Positions 18,267-34,273 of a DNA stretch of 64,000 bases are shown one piece after another. Source of the DNA: Methylobacterium sp. J-090. Lineage in GTDB: Bacteria > Pseudomonadota > Alphaproteobacteria > Rhizobiales > Beijerinckiaceae. Within the stretch, counting starts at the first letter, position 1. Every line of letters begins with the position of its first letter. Under the pieces are notes generated by a model. That model did no database searches. It saw nothing but the letters and a program-made list of their open reading frames with translations, and was not told the origin of the DNA. The DNA lies in assembly GCF_022829345.1 (NCBI RefSeq), contig NZ_JAKSXV010000066.1, forward strand, positions 1 through 64,000. Direction: 5' to 3'. The position numbers and the translations under genes were made by a program.

Positions 18267-18904
18267 CACACGTCGTGATCGATGTCGCGCTCCAGGACCG
18301 ACTTGCTCTCCACCGTGGTGTCGGCCTTGAGGTGGTAGACCAGGGGGATGCCCGTGGCGATCTCGAGGCTGGCGATGGTCTTGGTGGTCATGCCGTCGAG
18401 CACCATCACGAGGGCGCGCAGGGAATTGCCGTGGGCGGCCACGAGCACGCGCTCACCGGCCATGACGCGGGGCAGGATGGTCTGGATGTAGTAGGGCAGC
18501 ACCCGGGCGGCGGTGTCCTTGAGGCTCTCGCCGCCGGGCGGCGGGATGTCGTAGGAGCGGCGCCACTGGTGCACCTGGGCGTCGCCCCAGCGCTCGCGGG
18601 CATCGTCCTTGTTGAGGCCCGACAGGTCGCCGTAATCGCGCTCGTTGAGGGCTTCCGAACGGATGGTCTCCACGTCGGGCTGGCCCATCTCCTCCAGCAT
18701 CAGCGCGCAGGTGCGCTGGGCGCGGCGCAGGTTGGAGGTGAAGGCCACGTCGAACCGATGGCCCTGCTCGCCGAGCCAGCGGCCGGCGGTCCGGGCCTCG
18801 GCGATTCCGAGTTCCGTCAGCTCCGGATCGCGCCAGCCCGTGAACAGCTTCTTGAGGTTCCACTCGCTCTGGCCGTGGCGAGCGAGGACAAGCAGGCGCT
18901 CCAT
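18266..18904 (-). CDS. gpmA: 2,3-bisphosphoglycerate-dependent phosphoglycerate mutase
   Basis: A 212-residue histidine phosphatase-fold enzyme that interconverts 3- and 2-phosphoglycerate in glycolysis and gluconeogenesis. The phospho-histidine is His10 in [10 protein letters not shown]. The second histidine is in [14 protein letters not shown]. The dPGM-specific stretches [46 protein letters not shown] and [14 protein letters not shown] are present, which separate it from acid phosphatases. It is short compared with the E. coli enzyme, as is usual in alphaproteobacteria. Its stop overlaps the start of alkB by one base. dapB follows (19011) on the same strand upstream. Confidence 0.95.
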   Translation of the reverse strand: MERLLVLARHGQSEWNLKKLFTGWRDPELTELGIAEARTAGRWLGEQGHRFDVAFTSNLRRAQRTCALMLEEMGQPDVETIRSEALNERDYGDLSGLNKDDARERWGDAQVHQWRRSYDIPPPGGESLKDTAARVLPYYIQTILPRVMAGERVLVAAHGNSLRALVMVLDGMTTKTIASLEIATGIPLVYHLKADTTVESKSVLERDIDHDV

Positions 18905-19010
18905 CGCGGATCGATCCCCTGAATCTGATTATGGTGCGACGCAGCATGAGGCTGAGCCGGTCGGGTATGTGGGCGCCCGAAGCTGAACGGGCAATGACGA
19001 CAGGCCCTTA

Positions 19011-19808
19011 TCAGAGCCCGAGGACGTCGGCCATGCCGTACAGACCCGGCGGGCGGTCGAACGCCCATTGCGCTGCACGCACGGCGCCGCGGGCGAAGAT
19101 GCCCCTGTCCTCGGCGTGGTGGCTCAGCGTCAGGCGCTCGCCCGCGCCGGCGAAGACGACGCTGTGGTCGCCCACCACCGTGCCGCCGCGCAGGGTGGCG
19201 AAGCCGATGTCGCCGGGCCGGCGCGCACCCGTATGGCCGTCGCGGGTCGAGACCCGGGTGTCGGCCAGCGCGACGCCGCGCCCCTCCGCCGCCGCCTCGC
19301 CCAGCAGCAGGGCGGTGCCGGACGGGGCGTCGACCTTCATGCGGTGATGCATCTCGACGATCTCGATGTCGAAGTCCTCGCCCAGGGCCGCGGCGACCTT
19401 GCGCACGAGGCCGGCGAGGAGATTGACGCCCAACGACATGTTGCCCGAGCGCACGATGCGGGCGTGGTGGGCCGCCGCCGCGAGCTTCTGCAGATCCGCC
19501 TCTTCCATGCCCGTCGTGCCGACCACGTGGACGATGCGGGCCTGCGCCGCGAGTTCGGCGAAGAACGTGGTGGCGGCCGGCGTCGTGAAGTCGAGGACGC
19601 CCTCGGCGGCGGCGAAGGCCGGCAGGGGGTCGTCGGTGACGGGCACGCCGAGGGGCGCGAGGCCGGCGAGCACGCCGGCATCCTGGCCGAGCACGGGCGC
19701 GCCCGCGCGCGCGATGGCGCCCGACAGGGTGCAGCCCTCGGCTTCCGCCACCGCGCGGATCAGCATCCGCCCCATGCGCCCGCCGGCGCCGACCACCACG
19801 AGCCGCAT
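19011..19808 (-). CDS. dapB: 4-hydroxy-tetrahydrodipicolinate reductase
   Basis: A 265-residue NAD(P)H-dependent reductase in the diaminopimelate/lysine pathway. It has an N-terminal Rossmann motif [17 protein letters not shown] and the hinge [13 protein letters not shown]. The catalytic region [21 protein letters not shown] has the conserved HH pair and the lysine that contacts substrate. The region [28 protein letters not shown] matches the dimer and cofactor-binding C-terminal domain. Length and order are normal for DapB. With gpmA and alkB on the same strand it could be transcribed as one unit, with a ~106-base gap before gpmA. Confidence 0.96.
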   Translation of the reverse strand: MRLVVVGAGGRMGRMLIRAVAEAEGCTLSGAIARAGAPVLGQDAGVLAGLAPLGVPVTDDPLPAFAAAEGVLDFTTPAATTFFAELAAQARIVHVVGTTGMEEADLQKLAAAAHHARIVRSGNMSLGVNLLAGLVRKVAAALGEDFDIEIVEMHHRMKVDAPSGTALLLGEAAAEGRGVALADTRVSTRDGHTGARRPGDIGFATLRGGTVVGDHSVVFAGAGERLTLSHHAEDRGIFARGAVRAAQWAFDRPPGLYGMADVLGL

Positions 19809-19915
19809 CCCGTGCCCTTTCCGAATGACGTCAGCCTTGTGCGGTACAGCCTCGGGTGAATGCTGCCAAGGCGAAGGCTGCGAAGGAAGGCCGCCAAGGA
19901 CAGCGACGCCATCGC

Positions 19916-20599
19916 TCAGCGTGGGGGCAGCAGGGGCCCGAGCACGTCGGTGACGCCGTTCACGGTGATCTGTGTGCCGACGCACAGGAGCAGGAAGGCG
20001 AAGAGGCGTCCGAGCACCCGTGCGCCCACGGGGCCGATGAACATCACCACCCGGTCGGCCGAGCCGTAGACGAAGCGCACGATCACCGCGATGGCCAGGG
20101 CCGCGAGCGACATGCCGATGTAGAAGCCGATCCGGTCCGGTCCCGGCGCCGGCCGGTTCGAGCCGAGCGCGATGGCCACCGCGATGGTGCCGGGGCCGGT
20201 GGTGAACGGCAGGGTGAGGGGGAAGAACGCGAGTTCGGCGAGATTGTCGGGCGTGCTCCCCTTGGCCTCGGCGTGCTTGCGGGCCTCGCGCGCTTCCGGC
20301 GCCGTCAGCAGGGTCCAGGCCGAGGCCGCCACGACGAGGCCTCCGGCGATGCGGAGTGCGGCGAGGGACACACCGAAGAAGTTGAGGATCGGCGCCCCCG
20401 CCCACAGGGCCGAGAGCATGATCAGCGCCGCGTAGAACCCGATGCGCTTGGACAGCTCCACCCGCTCGGCATGGGAGTTCTGCGCCGTGACCTGGGCGAA
20501 GATCAGCGCCGAGCCGATGGGGTTCACGATGGAGAACAGGCTCGACAGGGCGAGCACGAAGCTCTGCAACGCGGCCTCTGGGGCGAAGAAGGACAGCAT
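19916..20599 (-). CDS. MarC family integral membrane protein
   Basis: A 227-residue membrane protein with six hydrophobic helices. It has the MarC signature near the first helix, [19 protein letters not shown], and a second family block, [22 protein letters not shown] charged cytoplasmic loop lies between helix pairs (residues ~100-120, [15 protein letters not shown]). MarC proteins were once linked to multiple antibiotic resistance, but that role is not supported. Some relatives act as amino-acid or solute exporters, and the substrate here is unknown. The gene ends 107 bases upstream of the dapB start and begins four bases from the methyltransferase stop, so it is likely cotranscribed with the latter. 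Confidence 0.88.
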   Translation of the reverse strand: MLSFFAPEAALQSFVLALSSLFSIVNPIGSALIFAQVTAQNSHAERVELSKRIGFYAALIMLSALWAGAPILNFFGVSLAALRIAGGLVVAASAWTLLTAPEAREARKHAEAKGSTPDNLAELAFFPLTLPFTTGPGTIAVAIALGSNRPAPGPDRIGFYIGMSLAALAIAVIVRFVYGSADRVVMFIGPVGARVLGRLFAFLLLCVGTQITVNGVTDVLGPLLPPR

Positions 20600-20602
20600 G
20601 GA

Positions 20603-21337
20603 TCAGCCGGGGGAGGGGGCCGGCACCAGGGCGCGGGCCGGGGCGAGGCGGGTCGCGCGCCGGACCCGCCGGACGGCGACGGGCCGGTAGAGCTGCTTGG
20701 TCGCATCCACCACGTGCAGCCCGGCGAAGGGCAGGGACAGGCCGGTGCCGAGGCGCTCCCAGGCCCCCGCCGTCTGCAGCCAGACGCGGCTCTGCACGGG
20801 CGGCATGTACAGGGCCTCGGCCCAGCCCTCGGGCGAGAACTGGGTCGTGCGCATGAGCCGGGCGAGCTGCGAGCGGCTGTAGGGCTGGCCGTGGCCGAAG
20901 GGGGTCGCATCGCGCCGGGCCCAGACGCCCCGGCGGTTCGGCACCACCAGGATCATCCGTCCCCCCGGGGTCAGAACCCGCCAGACATCCTGCAGGAGTT
21001 CCGTGGGGCTCTCGACGGATTCCAGCGCATGGACCAGGATCACCCGGTCCACGGCAGCCTCGGGCAGAGGCATCATCGTCGGGTCGGCGAGCGCCGAGCA
21101 CGAGCGTCCGCTGCCGGGCCAGTTCACCACCCCCTGCGTCGCCGGCATGAAGGCCAGCGTCCGCTCGGCGATGACGTGGACGGGCCCGAGATAGGGCGTG
21201 GCGTAGCCGAGCCCCAGGACGCGCAGGCCCGAGACCGAGCCGAGGAAGCCGTGGATCGCGCGGGCGACGATGCGGTGCGTCACCCCGCCGAGTGGGCTGG
21301 CGTAGAAGGCGCGCAGGTCGGTGACGTCGAGGCGCAT
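20603..21337 (-). CDS. Class I SAM-dependent methyltransferase
   Basis: A 244-residue Rossmann-fold methyltransferase. Motif I appears as [14 protein letters not shown], a somewhat altered GxGxG loop. Post-I and motif IV equivalents are [16 protein letters not shown], and the motif V-like block is [23 protein letters not shown]. The C-terminal part is basic ([11 protein letters not shown]) and ends in a Pro/Ala tail. The pattern [19 protein letters not shown] is widespread in alphaproteobacteria, where the gene is often beside gloB, as here. The substrate is not known. It is divergent from the hydroxyacylglutathione hydrolase gene (207-base spacer) and overlaps no other gene. Confidence 0.85.
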   Translation of the reverse strand: MRLDVTDLRAFYASPLGGVTHRIVARAIHGFLGSVSGLRVLGLGYATPYLGPVHVIAERTLAFMPATQGVVNWPGSGRSCSALADPTMMPLPEAAVDRVILVHALESVESPTELLQDVWRVLTPGGRMILVVPNRRGVWARRDATPFGHGQPYSRSQLARLMRTTQFSPEGWAEALYMPPVQSRVWLQTAGAWERLGTGLSLPFAGLHVVDATKQLYRPVAVRRVRRATRLAPARALVPAPSPG

Positions 21338-21544
21338 GGCGGGGGTCCGGCGCGGCCGGCGTATCTGTCCGGAGGATCGGCGAGGGCGCTCCCGCATCAA
21401 TGGGGGGGCGAGCCGCCTCCGGCAACCCCGCCAACCCCGAACCACGAAACTCCGAGCCGCGAAAACCCGCCGGAACCGGATCTCGCCCGGCCCGGTTCCC
21501 CGCCGACATCGGACCGCAACGCCAAGAACGCCGAGGACAACGCC

Positions 21545-22324
21545 ATGCCCGCTTCCCGACCGGACATCCGGACCTTCCTGTGCCGCAGCGACAACATCGG
21601 CGTGCTCCTGCACGACCCCGAGACGGGCGCCTGCGCCGCCATCGACGTGCCGGAAGCCGCCCCCGTCCTCGCGGCCCTCGACGCGGCCGGCTGGACCCTC
21701 ACCGACATCCTCGTGACCCACCGGCACACGGATCACATCGAGGGCATCGCCGAGGTGAAGCGGCGCACGGGCGCCAGGGTCACGGCGCCGGCCCGGGCGG
21801 GTTTGGCCGTTCCGGAGGTCGATGTCGCCGTGTCCGAGGGCGACGTGGTGCGGGTCGGGTCGCTGTCGGCCGAGGTCTGGGAGACGCCGGGGCATTGCGC
21901 CGACCACGTCACCTACTGGTTCGAGGCGGCCGGCCTGGTGTTTGCCGGCGACACCCTGTTCACCCTGGGCTGCGGCCGGGTGATGGAGGCCGAGCCGGAG
22001 GTGCTGTGGCGTTCGCTCCAGCGCTTCGACGGCCTGCCCGACGACACCCGGGTCTATAGCGGGCACGATTACGTCCTGTCGAATGCCCGCTTCGCGCGGG
22101 CCGCCGAGCCCGGCAACACGAGGCTGGCGGCCCGGATGGACGAGGCCGAGCGGGCCAAAGCGGAAGGTCGCTTCCTCGTTCCGACAACCCTGGGTGACGA
22201 GCGGGCGACCAATCCGTTCCTGCGCGCCGGCGAGCCGGCCCTGGCACACGCAGTGAATCTCAGCGCCGGAACCGAGGCGGTGCACGTGTTTACTGCATTG
22301 AGGGCCTGGAAGAATAAGTTCTGA
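21545..22324 (+). CDS. gloB: Hydroxyacylglutathione hydrolase (glyoxalase II)
   Basis: A 259-residue metallo-beta-lactamase-fold thioesterase that splits S-D-lactoylglutathione into D-lactate and glutathione. The binuclear metal motif [10 protein letters not shown] is present. So are the downstream ligands in [14 protein letters not shown] (His), [14 protein letters not shown] (bridging Asp) and [15 protein letters not shown] (His, with the substrate-binding segment). The C-terminal half has the glyoxalase II helical domain that includes [14 protein letters not shown]. Length and order fit GloB rather than a general MBL enzyme. The ATG at 21545 follows the start of the coding character. It completes methylglyoxal detoxification with glyoxalase I, which is not in the window. 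Confidence 0.93.
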   Translation: MPASRPDIRTFLCRSDNIGVLLHDPETGACAAIDVPEAAPVLAALDAAGWTLTDILVTHRHTDHIEGIAEVKRRTGARVTAPARAGLAVPEVDVAVSEGDVVRVGSLSAEVWETPGHCADHVTYWFEAAGLVFAGDTLFTLGCGRVMEAEPEVLWRSLQRFDGLPDDTRVYSGHDYVLSNARFARAAEPGNTRLAARMDEAERAKAEGRFLVPTTLGDERATNPFLRAGEPALAHAVNLSAGTEAVHVFTALRAWKNKF

Positions 22325-22342
22325 CCCGCTAAAGGGCGGGAC

Positions 22343-22366
22343 AGCGTCTCGCATTTGCGAGACGCT
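22343..22366. terminator. Perfect 11-base-arm hairpin downstream of gloB
   Basis: Arms at 22343-22353 and 22356-22366 are exact inverted copies around a two-base centre. A smaller hairpin (CCCGC/GCGGG) lies just before it at about 22325-22340. There is no T-run. It may end the gloB transcript or serve as an operator for the TetR gene that begins about 95 bases later. Confidence 0.5.
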
Positions 22367-22459
22367 GGGCCTCGCAGACGTACACGTCGTGGTGATCGAC
22401 GCTGGCGATTTGACAAGGAGGTCCGCCCCTCCTCCAGCCATGGCCGGTGTTCCCGAACG

Positions 22460-23200
22460 ATGCAGCCTCCCGGCCCGCCCTTCGTCTTTGGGAAAGGCCT
22501 TGCCGCGGTCAACGATTCCGAGGGCCATAGCCTCGACGACGGACCCCGGAAGCCATCCTCCGATCGCTCCTCGGCCAACCGTGCCGGCCGCTCCGCGCCG
22601 CGCACCGCGCCCATCGCCGTGGATGCACGGCTCCTGGCCGTGGCCACCGAGCACCTGCGCCGCCTCGGCCCGAAGCGGGTGACGGTGGTGGCCGTGGCGG
22701 CGGAAGCCGGCATGACCCACGCCAACGTCTACCGCTATTTCCCGTCGAAGGACGCGCTCCTCGACGCCGTGGCCGGACGCTGGCTGCGCGACGTGGAGGC
22801 GGAACTCGCCCGCATCGCCGATGCGCCCGACCCCGCCGACGACAAGATCGAGCGCCTGCTCTCGGCCCTCGCCTCGGCGCAGCGATCGACCCTCGCCAAC
22901 GAGCCGAACCTGTTCTCCGTCCACCTCGACGCGGCCGTGGGCGCGCGGCCCATCGCCCGGCGCCACCGGGTCCGCCTGCGCGGCCTCGTCGAGCGGGTGG
23001 TGGAGGAAGGCATGGCGACGGGCGCGTTCGTGGCGCGCGATCGCGAACGGGCCATCGCCTACATCTTCGACGCGAGCTACCGCTTCACCCATCCGCTGGC
23101 GATCCAGCACGATGCCGACCTGCCGGGAGACCTCATCGAGGCCCGCCTCGGTGCCGTGATTCTCGCCATCCAACGGGTGCTCCGGACGGGGGCGCTCTGA
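22460..23200 (+). CDS. TetR family transcriptional regulator
   Basis: A 246-residue repressor-type protein. The first ~55 residues are polar and probably disordered, which is long for the family. Residues ~55-105 form the TetR DNA-binding domain with the helix-turn-helix RVTVVAVAAEAGMTHANVYRYFPSKDALLDAV. The remaining helices make the ligand-binding and dimer domain, which is not typed. The ATG at 22460 lacks a strong ribosome-binding site, and a shorter protein starting nearer the HTH cannot be excluded. It lies between gloB and mdh on the same strand. Its target may be its own promoter or a neighbour; inverted repeats flank it (22343-22366 and 23206-23229). Confidence 0.85.
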   Translation: MQPPGPPFVFGKGLAAVNDSEGHSLDDGPRKPSSDRSSANRAGRSAPRTAPIAVDARLLAVATEHLRRLGPKRVTVVAVAAEAGMTHANVYRYFPSKDALLDAVAGRWLRDVEAELARIADAPDPADDKIERLLSALASAQRSTLANEPNLFSVHLDAAVGARPIARRHRVRLRGLVERVVEEGMATGAFVARDRERAIAYIFDASYRFTHPLAIQHDADLPGDLIEARLGAVILAIQRVLRTGAL

Positions 23201-23205
23201 CCTCC

Positions 23206-23229
23206 GTGACAGAACGATTCCTCTGTCAC
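23206..23229. promoter_or_regulatory. Inverted repeat GTGACAGA-N8-TCTGTCAC
   Basis: Perfect eight-base arms at 23206-23213 and 23222-23229 are separated by eight bases. It lies six bases after the TetR stop and about 35 bases ahead of the putative mdh promoter. It may be a TetR terminator stem or an operator. It shares the GTGACA half with the site at 8943-8958. Confidence 0.45.
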
Positions 23230-23263
23230 CGGCAAGATTTCAGCCTTCGGCGCGACTGCGAAT

Positions 23264-24492
<1,229 letters not shown>

Positions 24493-24509
24493 AAAGACGG
24501 AGGCTCGAC

Positions 24510-24533
24510 GGCGGACCGCGCAGGCGGTCCGCC
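24510..24533 (+). terminator. Hairpin between mdh and sucC
   Basis: Perfect ten-base arms (24510-24519 and 24524-24533) enclose a four-base loop. No T-run follows, so this is more likely an RNA-processing or attenuating hairpin than a full terminator. It would allow mdh to be expressed more strongly than the downstream suc genes. Confidence 0.5.
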
Positions 24534-24594
24534 CGAGCGAAGCCCCACCGAAACTGGGAGGCCCGGCCCGGCCGGGACGAGGGAGGAGTTTGGC

Positions 24595-25791
<1,197 letters not shown>

Positions 25792-25799
25792 GAGTACCC

Positions 25800-26684
<885 letters not shown>

Positions 26685-26751
26685 CGCCGACGGGATGCGC
26701 AAGCCTGTGTTGCGCCGCATTCAGGCGCGCGCACCCATATGAGGCACCAAC

Positions 26752-26772
26752 GGACGCGGTTCGACCGCGTCC
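26752..26772 (+). terminator. Hairpin between sucD and sucA
   Basis: Nine-base perfect arms (26752-26760 and 26764-26772) surround a TCG loop. There is no T-run. Located midway in the 184-base gap between sucD and sucA, it may partly terminate or protect upstream mRNA. Confidence 0.45.
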
Positions 26773-26868
26773 GGTCTTCGAAATCCGATCCCTGGCGCCC
26801 GGCGCCGGATCGGGCGGCGGTCGCTCCGGACGGGGGGACCTTGAGCCAAGCGGTAGGATGACTGAACG

Positions 26869-29841
<2,973 letters not shown>

Positions 29842-29906
29842 CGCCGCACCGCGTTCCCGATCTGACCGCGCACCGGCGCGCCCGATAATCCAGGCGGACA
29901 CACACC

Positions 29907-31220
29907 ATGGCAACCGACATCCTCGTCCCGACGCTCGGCGAATCCGTGAGCGAGGCCACCATCGGCCGGTGGTTCAAGAAGCCGGGCGACACGGTGGCGG
30001 CCGACGAGCCCCTGGTGGAACTGGAGACCGACAAGGTCACCCTCGAGGTCAACGCACCGGCCGCGGGTGAGCTCGGCGAGATCCTGGTCAAGGACGGTGA
30101 AACCGTCGAGCCGGGCGCGCTGCTAGGCTCCATCGTCGAGGCCACCGGCGGTGCCAAGGCGGCGGCTCCGAAGAAGACCGAGCAGAAGGCCGAGACCCGT
30201 TCCGAGGCGCCGGCCGAGGACAAGGGTGAGCGGAAGTCCGCCGAGGCACCGGCCGAGAGTTCGTCGGCCGGCTACGGCAATCACGGCGATGGCGCCCCGG
30301 CTCAGGCCCGCGAATCCGGCGACAACGGCCCGGCCGTCTCCAAGATGGCCCGGGAATCCGGCATCGATCCCGCAACTCTGAACGGCTCGGGCAAGGACGG
30401 TCGCGTCACCAAGGGCGATATGCTGGAGGCCAAGGCGAAGGGACCGTCGGCGCCGGCGGCGGCCCCCGCCAAGGAGGCCAAGCCCGCCGCCCCGCGTGCG
30501 CCGTCGAAGCCGGACGATGCGGCCCGCGAAGAGCGCGTGCGCATGACGAAGCTGCGTCAGACCATCGCCCGCCGTCTCAAGGACGCGCAGGACACCGCCG
30601 CGATGCTGACGACGTTCAACGACGTCGACATGTCCGCCGTGATGGCCATGCGGAGCCAGTACAAGGACATCTTCGAGAAGAAGCACGGCACCAAGCTCGG
30701 CTTCATGGGCTTCTTCACCAAGGCGGTGATCGGCGCCCTCAAGGACGTGCCGGCCGTCAATGCCGAGATTGACGGGCAGGACCTCGTCTACAAGAACTAT
30801 TACCACATCGGCATCGCCGTCGGCACCGACAAGGGCCTCGTCGTGCCGGTGGTGCGCAACGCCGACGACCTCTCCATCGCGGGCATCGAGAAGACGATCG
30901 CGGGCTTCGGCAAGAAGGCCCGCGACGGCAAGCTCTCCATCGACGAGATGCAGGGCGGCACCTTCACCATCACCAACGGCGGCATCTACGGGTCGCTGAT
31001 GTCGACCCCGATCCTCAACGCGCCGCAATCGGGCATCCTCGGCATGCACCGCATCGAGGAGCGTCCCGTCGTGCGGGGCGGAAAGATCGAGGCGCGGCCG
31101 ATGATGTACCTCGCCCTGTCCTACGATCACCGCATCGTCGACGGGAAGGAGGCCGTGACCTTCCTCGTGCGCGTCAAGGAAGCCCTGGAGGACCCGGCAC
31201 GCCTCGTGCTCGACCTCTAA
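29907..31220 (+). CDS. sucB: Dihydrolipoyllysine succinyltransferase (E2 of 2-oxoglutarate dehydrogenase)
   Basis: A 437-residue core subunit that passes the succinyl group to CoA. An N-terminal lipoyl domain (1-78) has the modified lysine in [11 protein letters not shown] (Lys43). An Ala/Pro/Glu/Lys-rich linker follows. The peripheral subunit-binding domain (~140-175) reads [21 protein letters not shown] second linker leads to the catalytic domain (~205-437) with [17 protein letters not shown] and the active-site [13 protein letters not shown] (His408, Asp412). The single lipoyl domain and the active-site sequence fit SucB rather than AceF. Upstream sucA and downstream lpd complete the complex. 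Confidence 0.96.
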   Translation: MATDILVPTLGESVSEATIGRWFKKPGDTVAADEPLVELETDKVTLEVNAPAAGELGEILVKDGETVEPGALLGSIVEATGGAKAAAPKKTEQKAETRSEAPAEDKGERKSAEAPAESSSAGYGNHGDGAPAQARESGDNGPAVSKMARESGIDPATLNGSGKDGRVTKGDMLEAKAKGPSAPAAAPAKEAKPAAPRAPSKPDDAAREERVRMTKLRQTIARRLKDAQDTAAMLTTFNDVDMSAVMAMRSQYKDIFEKKHGTKLGFMGFFTKAVIGALKDVPAVNAEIDGQDLVYKNYYHIGIAVGTDKGLVVPVVRNADDLSIAGIEKTIAGFGKKARDGKLSIDEMQGGTFTITNGGIYGSLMSTPILNAPQSGILGMHRIEERPVVRGGKIEARPMMYLALSYDHRIVDGKEAVTFLVRVKEALEDPARLVLDL

Positions 31221-31332
31221 GGCCCGGCAGCTGCCGTCCGCCGGCCGCGTCGATCGCGGCCGGACGCTTCCGCGCGCTTCGTATCCGATGGTGGGGCATG
31301 ACCCGCCGCCCAATTCAGCGAGTCAGAATCCC

Positions 31333-32733
31333 ATGTCCTACGATCTCGTCGTCATCGGTACCGGCCCCGGCGGCTATGTCTGCGCCATCCGGGCGGCCCA
31401 GCTCGGTCTGAAGACCGCCGTGGTGGAGAAGCGGGCGACGCACGGCGGCACCTGCCTCAATGTCGGCTGCATCCCGTCCAAGGCCCTGCTCCACGCCTCC
31501 GAGGCGTTCGAGGAGGCGGGCAAGCACTTCGCCGACATGGGCGTGATCGTGAACACGCCCGAGCTCGATCTCGCCAAGATGATGGCGTTCAAGCAGGACG
31601 GCGTCGACGGCAACACCAAGGGCGTCGAGTTCCTTCTGAAGAAGAACGGCATCGACAGCTATCGGGGAACCGCACGCCTCGCGGGGGCCGGCCGCGTCGA
31701 GGTGCTGTCGGAGGATGGCGGCAACCAGCTTCTCGAGACGAAGAACGTCGTCATCGCCACGGGCTCGGACGTCACGAAGCTCCCCGGCGTCACCATCGAC
31801 GAGACCATCGTGGTCTCGTCCACCGGCGCTCTCGAACTGCAAACGGTGCCCAAAAAGCTCCTGATCATCGGCGCCGGCGTCATCGGCCTCGAACTCGGCT
31901 CGGTCTGGCGCCGCCTCGGCTCCGAGGTCACCGTGGTCGAGTATCTCGACCGGATCCTGCCGGGCATGGACGGCGAGGTCGGCAAGCAGTTCCAGCGCAT
32001 CCTCGGCAAGCAGGGGGTGCAGTTCAAGCTCTCGTCCAAGGTCACGGGCGTCGAGGTCAGCGATGGCGCCGCCACCGTCACGGTGGAGCCCGCCGCCGGG
32101 GGCGAGGCCGAGAAGCTGGCCGCCGACGTGGTGCTCGTGGCCATCGGCCGGGTGCCCTACACCGAGGGCCTCGGCCTGGAGACGGTGGGGGTCGGCCTCG
32201 ACAACAAGGGCCGCATCCAGACCGACAGCCACTACGCCACCAACGTCACCGGCATCTACGCCATCGGCGACGTGATCAGCGGGCCGATGCTGGCCCACAA
32301 GGCCGAGGACGAGGGCGTGGCCGTGGCCGAATTGCTCGCCGGCCAGTCGGGCCACGTCAATTACGGGGTGATCCCGAACGTGGTCTACACCTATCCCGAG
32401 GTCGCCTCGGTCGGAAAGACCGAGGAAGAGCTGAAGAAGGACGGCATCGCCTACAACAGCGGAAAATTCCCCTTCACCGCCAACGGCCGCGCCAAGGTCA
32501 ACCACACCACGGACGGCTTCGTGAAGATCCTGGCCGATGCCACCACCGATCGGGTGCTCGGCGTCCACATCGTCGGAGCGGATGCGGGCAACCTCATCGC
32601 CGAGGTCGCGGTGGCGATGGAGTTCGGGGCGAGCGCGGAGGATGTCGCGCGCACCTGCCACGCCCATCCGACCCTCACCGAGGCGGTCAAGGAAGCGGCC
32701 CTCGCCGTGGCCAAGCGCGCGATTCACATCTGA
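31333..32733 (+). CDS. lpdA: Dihydrolipoyl dehydrogenase (E3)
   Basis: A 466-residue flavoprotein that reoxidises dihydrolipoamide with NAD. The N-terminal FAD motif [20 protein letters not shown] and the redox disulfide in [13 protein letters not shown] (Cys41/Cys46) are intact. The NAD motif is [19 protein letters not shown]. The second FAD contact is [20 protein letters not shown], and the active-site His-Glu pair lies in [14 protein letters not shown] near the C-terminus. The ATG at 31333 begins the FAD domain exactly; an upstream in-frame start at 31288 adds 15 unlike residues. It closes the six-gene mdh-suc block and may also serve other 2-oxoacid dehydrogenases or glycine cleavage. Confidence 0.97.
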   Translation: MSYDLVVIGTGPGGYVCAIRAAQLGLKTAVVEKRATHGGTCLNVGCIPSKALLHASEAFEEAGKHFADMGVIVNTPELDLAKMMAFKQDGVDGNTKGVEFLLKKNGIDSYRGTARLAGAGRVEVLSEDGGNQLLETKNVVIATGSDVTKLPGVTIDETIVVSSTGALELQTVPKKLLIIGAGVIGLELGSVWRRLGSEVTVVEYLDRILPGMDGEVGKQFQRILGKQGVQFKLSSKVTGVEVSDGAATVTVEPAAGGEAEKLAADVVLVAIGRVPYTEGLGLETVGVGLDNKGRIQTDSHYATNVTGIYAIGDVISGPMLAHKAEDEGVAVAELLAGQSGHVNYGVIPNVVYTYPEVASVGKTEEELKKDGIAYNSGKFPFTANGRAKVNHTTDGFVKILADATTDRVLGVHIVGADAGNLIAEVAVAMEFGASAEDVARTCHAHPTLTEAVKEAALAVAKRAIHI

Positions 32734-32767
32734 TGGCACCCGGCGGGCCCGCAGATGCGAGCCCGTC

Positions 32768-33982
32768 TCAGGATTCCGTCGGCACCAGGGGCGGCAGGCG
32801 GGAGAGGCGCAGCGCGATGGCGAGGGCCAGCCCGTAGAGGCTCGCGAAGAACATCACCACGCCGGTCCAGCCCGAATGGGCGAAGAACCAGCCGCCCGCC
32901 GTGCCGAGCACCGACGAGCCGAGATAGTACAGGCACAGGTACACCGACGAGGCCTGGGCCCGGTCGCGCAGGGCCCGGCGCCCGATCCAGCTGCTCGCCA
33001 CGGAATGGGCCCCGAAGAAGCTCACCGTGACCACGACGATGCCGAGGATGATGAGCCAGAGTTGGCTCGACAGGGTCATGGTGATGCCGCCCAGCCCGAG
33101 CAGGATGGCGAGCCACAGCACCTTGCGGCGCCCGAGCCGGCTCGCGATCTCGCCCGTGAGCGCCGAGGAGAACGTTCCGAACAGGTAGACCACGAAGATC
33201 GCCCCGATGGCGGTCTGGCTCAGGTCGAATGGCGGATCGAGCAGGCGAAAGCCGATGTAGTTGTACACACTGACGAACCCACCCATGAGCAGGAACGCCT
33301 CGGCGAACAGCCACGGCAGGCCCGGATCGCGAAAGTGCTGGCCGAAGGTGCCGGGCACCTCGCGCCAGCGCATCCGGTTGGCGGTGAAGCGCTGTGAATC
33401 CGGCAGGCTGAAGAGGAAGGCGATGGCCGCGAGCAGGGCCAGGACGCCGATGGTGCCGAGACCCCAACGCCAGGAGGCGTGGTCGGCGATGATGCCCGCG
33501 ACGAGGCGGCCGATCATGCCGCCAAGCGCGTTGCCGCCGATGAGGAGCCCCATGGACAGGCCGATGGCGCGCCCGTGCATCTCCTCGCTGAGATAGGCCA
33601 TCGCCACCGCCGGCAGGCCGCTGGCCGCGAGTCCCGTCAGGGCGCGCAGGGCGAGGAACCCGTGCCAGCTCGGCACCAGGACCGCCACGATGGTGAGTAC
33701 CGCCGAGGCGAACAGGGATGCGACCATGATCGGCTTGCGCCCCCAGACTTCGGAGAGGGGGCTCACCACCAGCAACGCGATGGCCAGCATCGCGCAGGGC
33801 AGGGAGAGGGCGAGGCTGCTCTCGGCCGGCGAGACGTGGAATTCCTCGGCGAAGACCGGCATCAGGGGCTGCACCCCGTAGAGCACGGCGAAGGTGGAGA
33901 ATCCGGCCGCCGCGAGCGCCAGGGTGGTACGGCGGAAGGCCGGCGTTCCGGCCTCGATCAACCGGGGTTGCGTCTCGTCCAT
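32768..33982 (-). CDS. MFS transporter (drug-efflux type)
   Basis: A 404-residue major facilitator with about 12 membrane helices. The motif A loop is SPLSEVWGRKPIMVASL after helix 2. Helix 1 contains FSTFAVLYGVQPLMPVFAEEF, and a motif C-like region is GLSMGLLIGGNALGGMIGRL. The second half begins after a cytoplasmic loop with LPDSQRFTANRMRWREV. This pattern is closest to the YnfM/AraJ-like exporters of the 12-helix drug/proton group. The substrate is not known. The gene is convergent with lpd (35 bases apart) and is read toward it from the OmpA side. A start at 33982 gives a normal short cytoplasmic N-terminus. Confidence 0.86.
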   Translation of the reverse strand: MDETQPRLIEAGTPAFRRTTLALAAAGFSTFAVLYGVQPLMPVFAEEFHVSPAESSLALSLPCAMLAIALLVVSPLSEVWGRKPIMVASLFASAVLTIVAVLVPSWHGFLALRALTGLAASGLPAVAMAYLSEEMHGRAIGLSMGLLIGGNALGGMIGRLVAGIIADHASWRWGLGTIGVLALLAAIAFLFSLPDSQRFTANRMRWREVPGTFGQHFRDPGLPWLFAEAFLLMGGFVSVYNYIGFRLLDPPFDLSQTAIGAIFVVYLFGTFSSALTGEIASRLGRRKVLWLAILLGLGGITMTLSSQLWLIILGIVVVTVSFFGAHSVASSWIGRRALRDRAQASSVYLCLYYLGSSVLGTAGGWFFAHSGWTGVVMFFASLYGLALAIALRLSRLPPLVPTES

Positions 33983-34273
33983 GCCGGCTCCCGTCTCGGA
34001 TCGACGCGCCGGTTCAGCGACGAGCCGTGTCCGGACGCCCTTCCGGATGACCCGTGCGCGACCGGTATATAGGTCGGGGCCGGGGACCGGAAACTGGTCC
34101 CGCATCGCCGCGGAGCGATTCCGATCGGGACCGGCTCGGCGCGAGGCGCCGGACATCCGGACGGCTTTCACCGGACTCCCGTTGCACCGGCATGCCCGGA
34201 GCGAGAGCCGGCCGTGGCCGAGAGGCACGCGAACCGCCCCGGCCAAATCCCTTCGGTCCAGCCAGCGGGAGGT

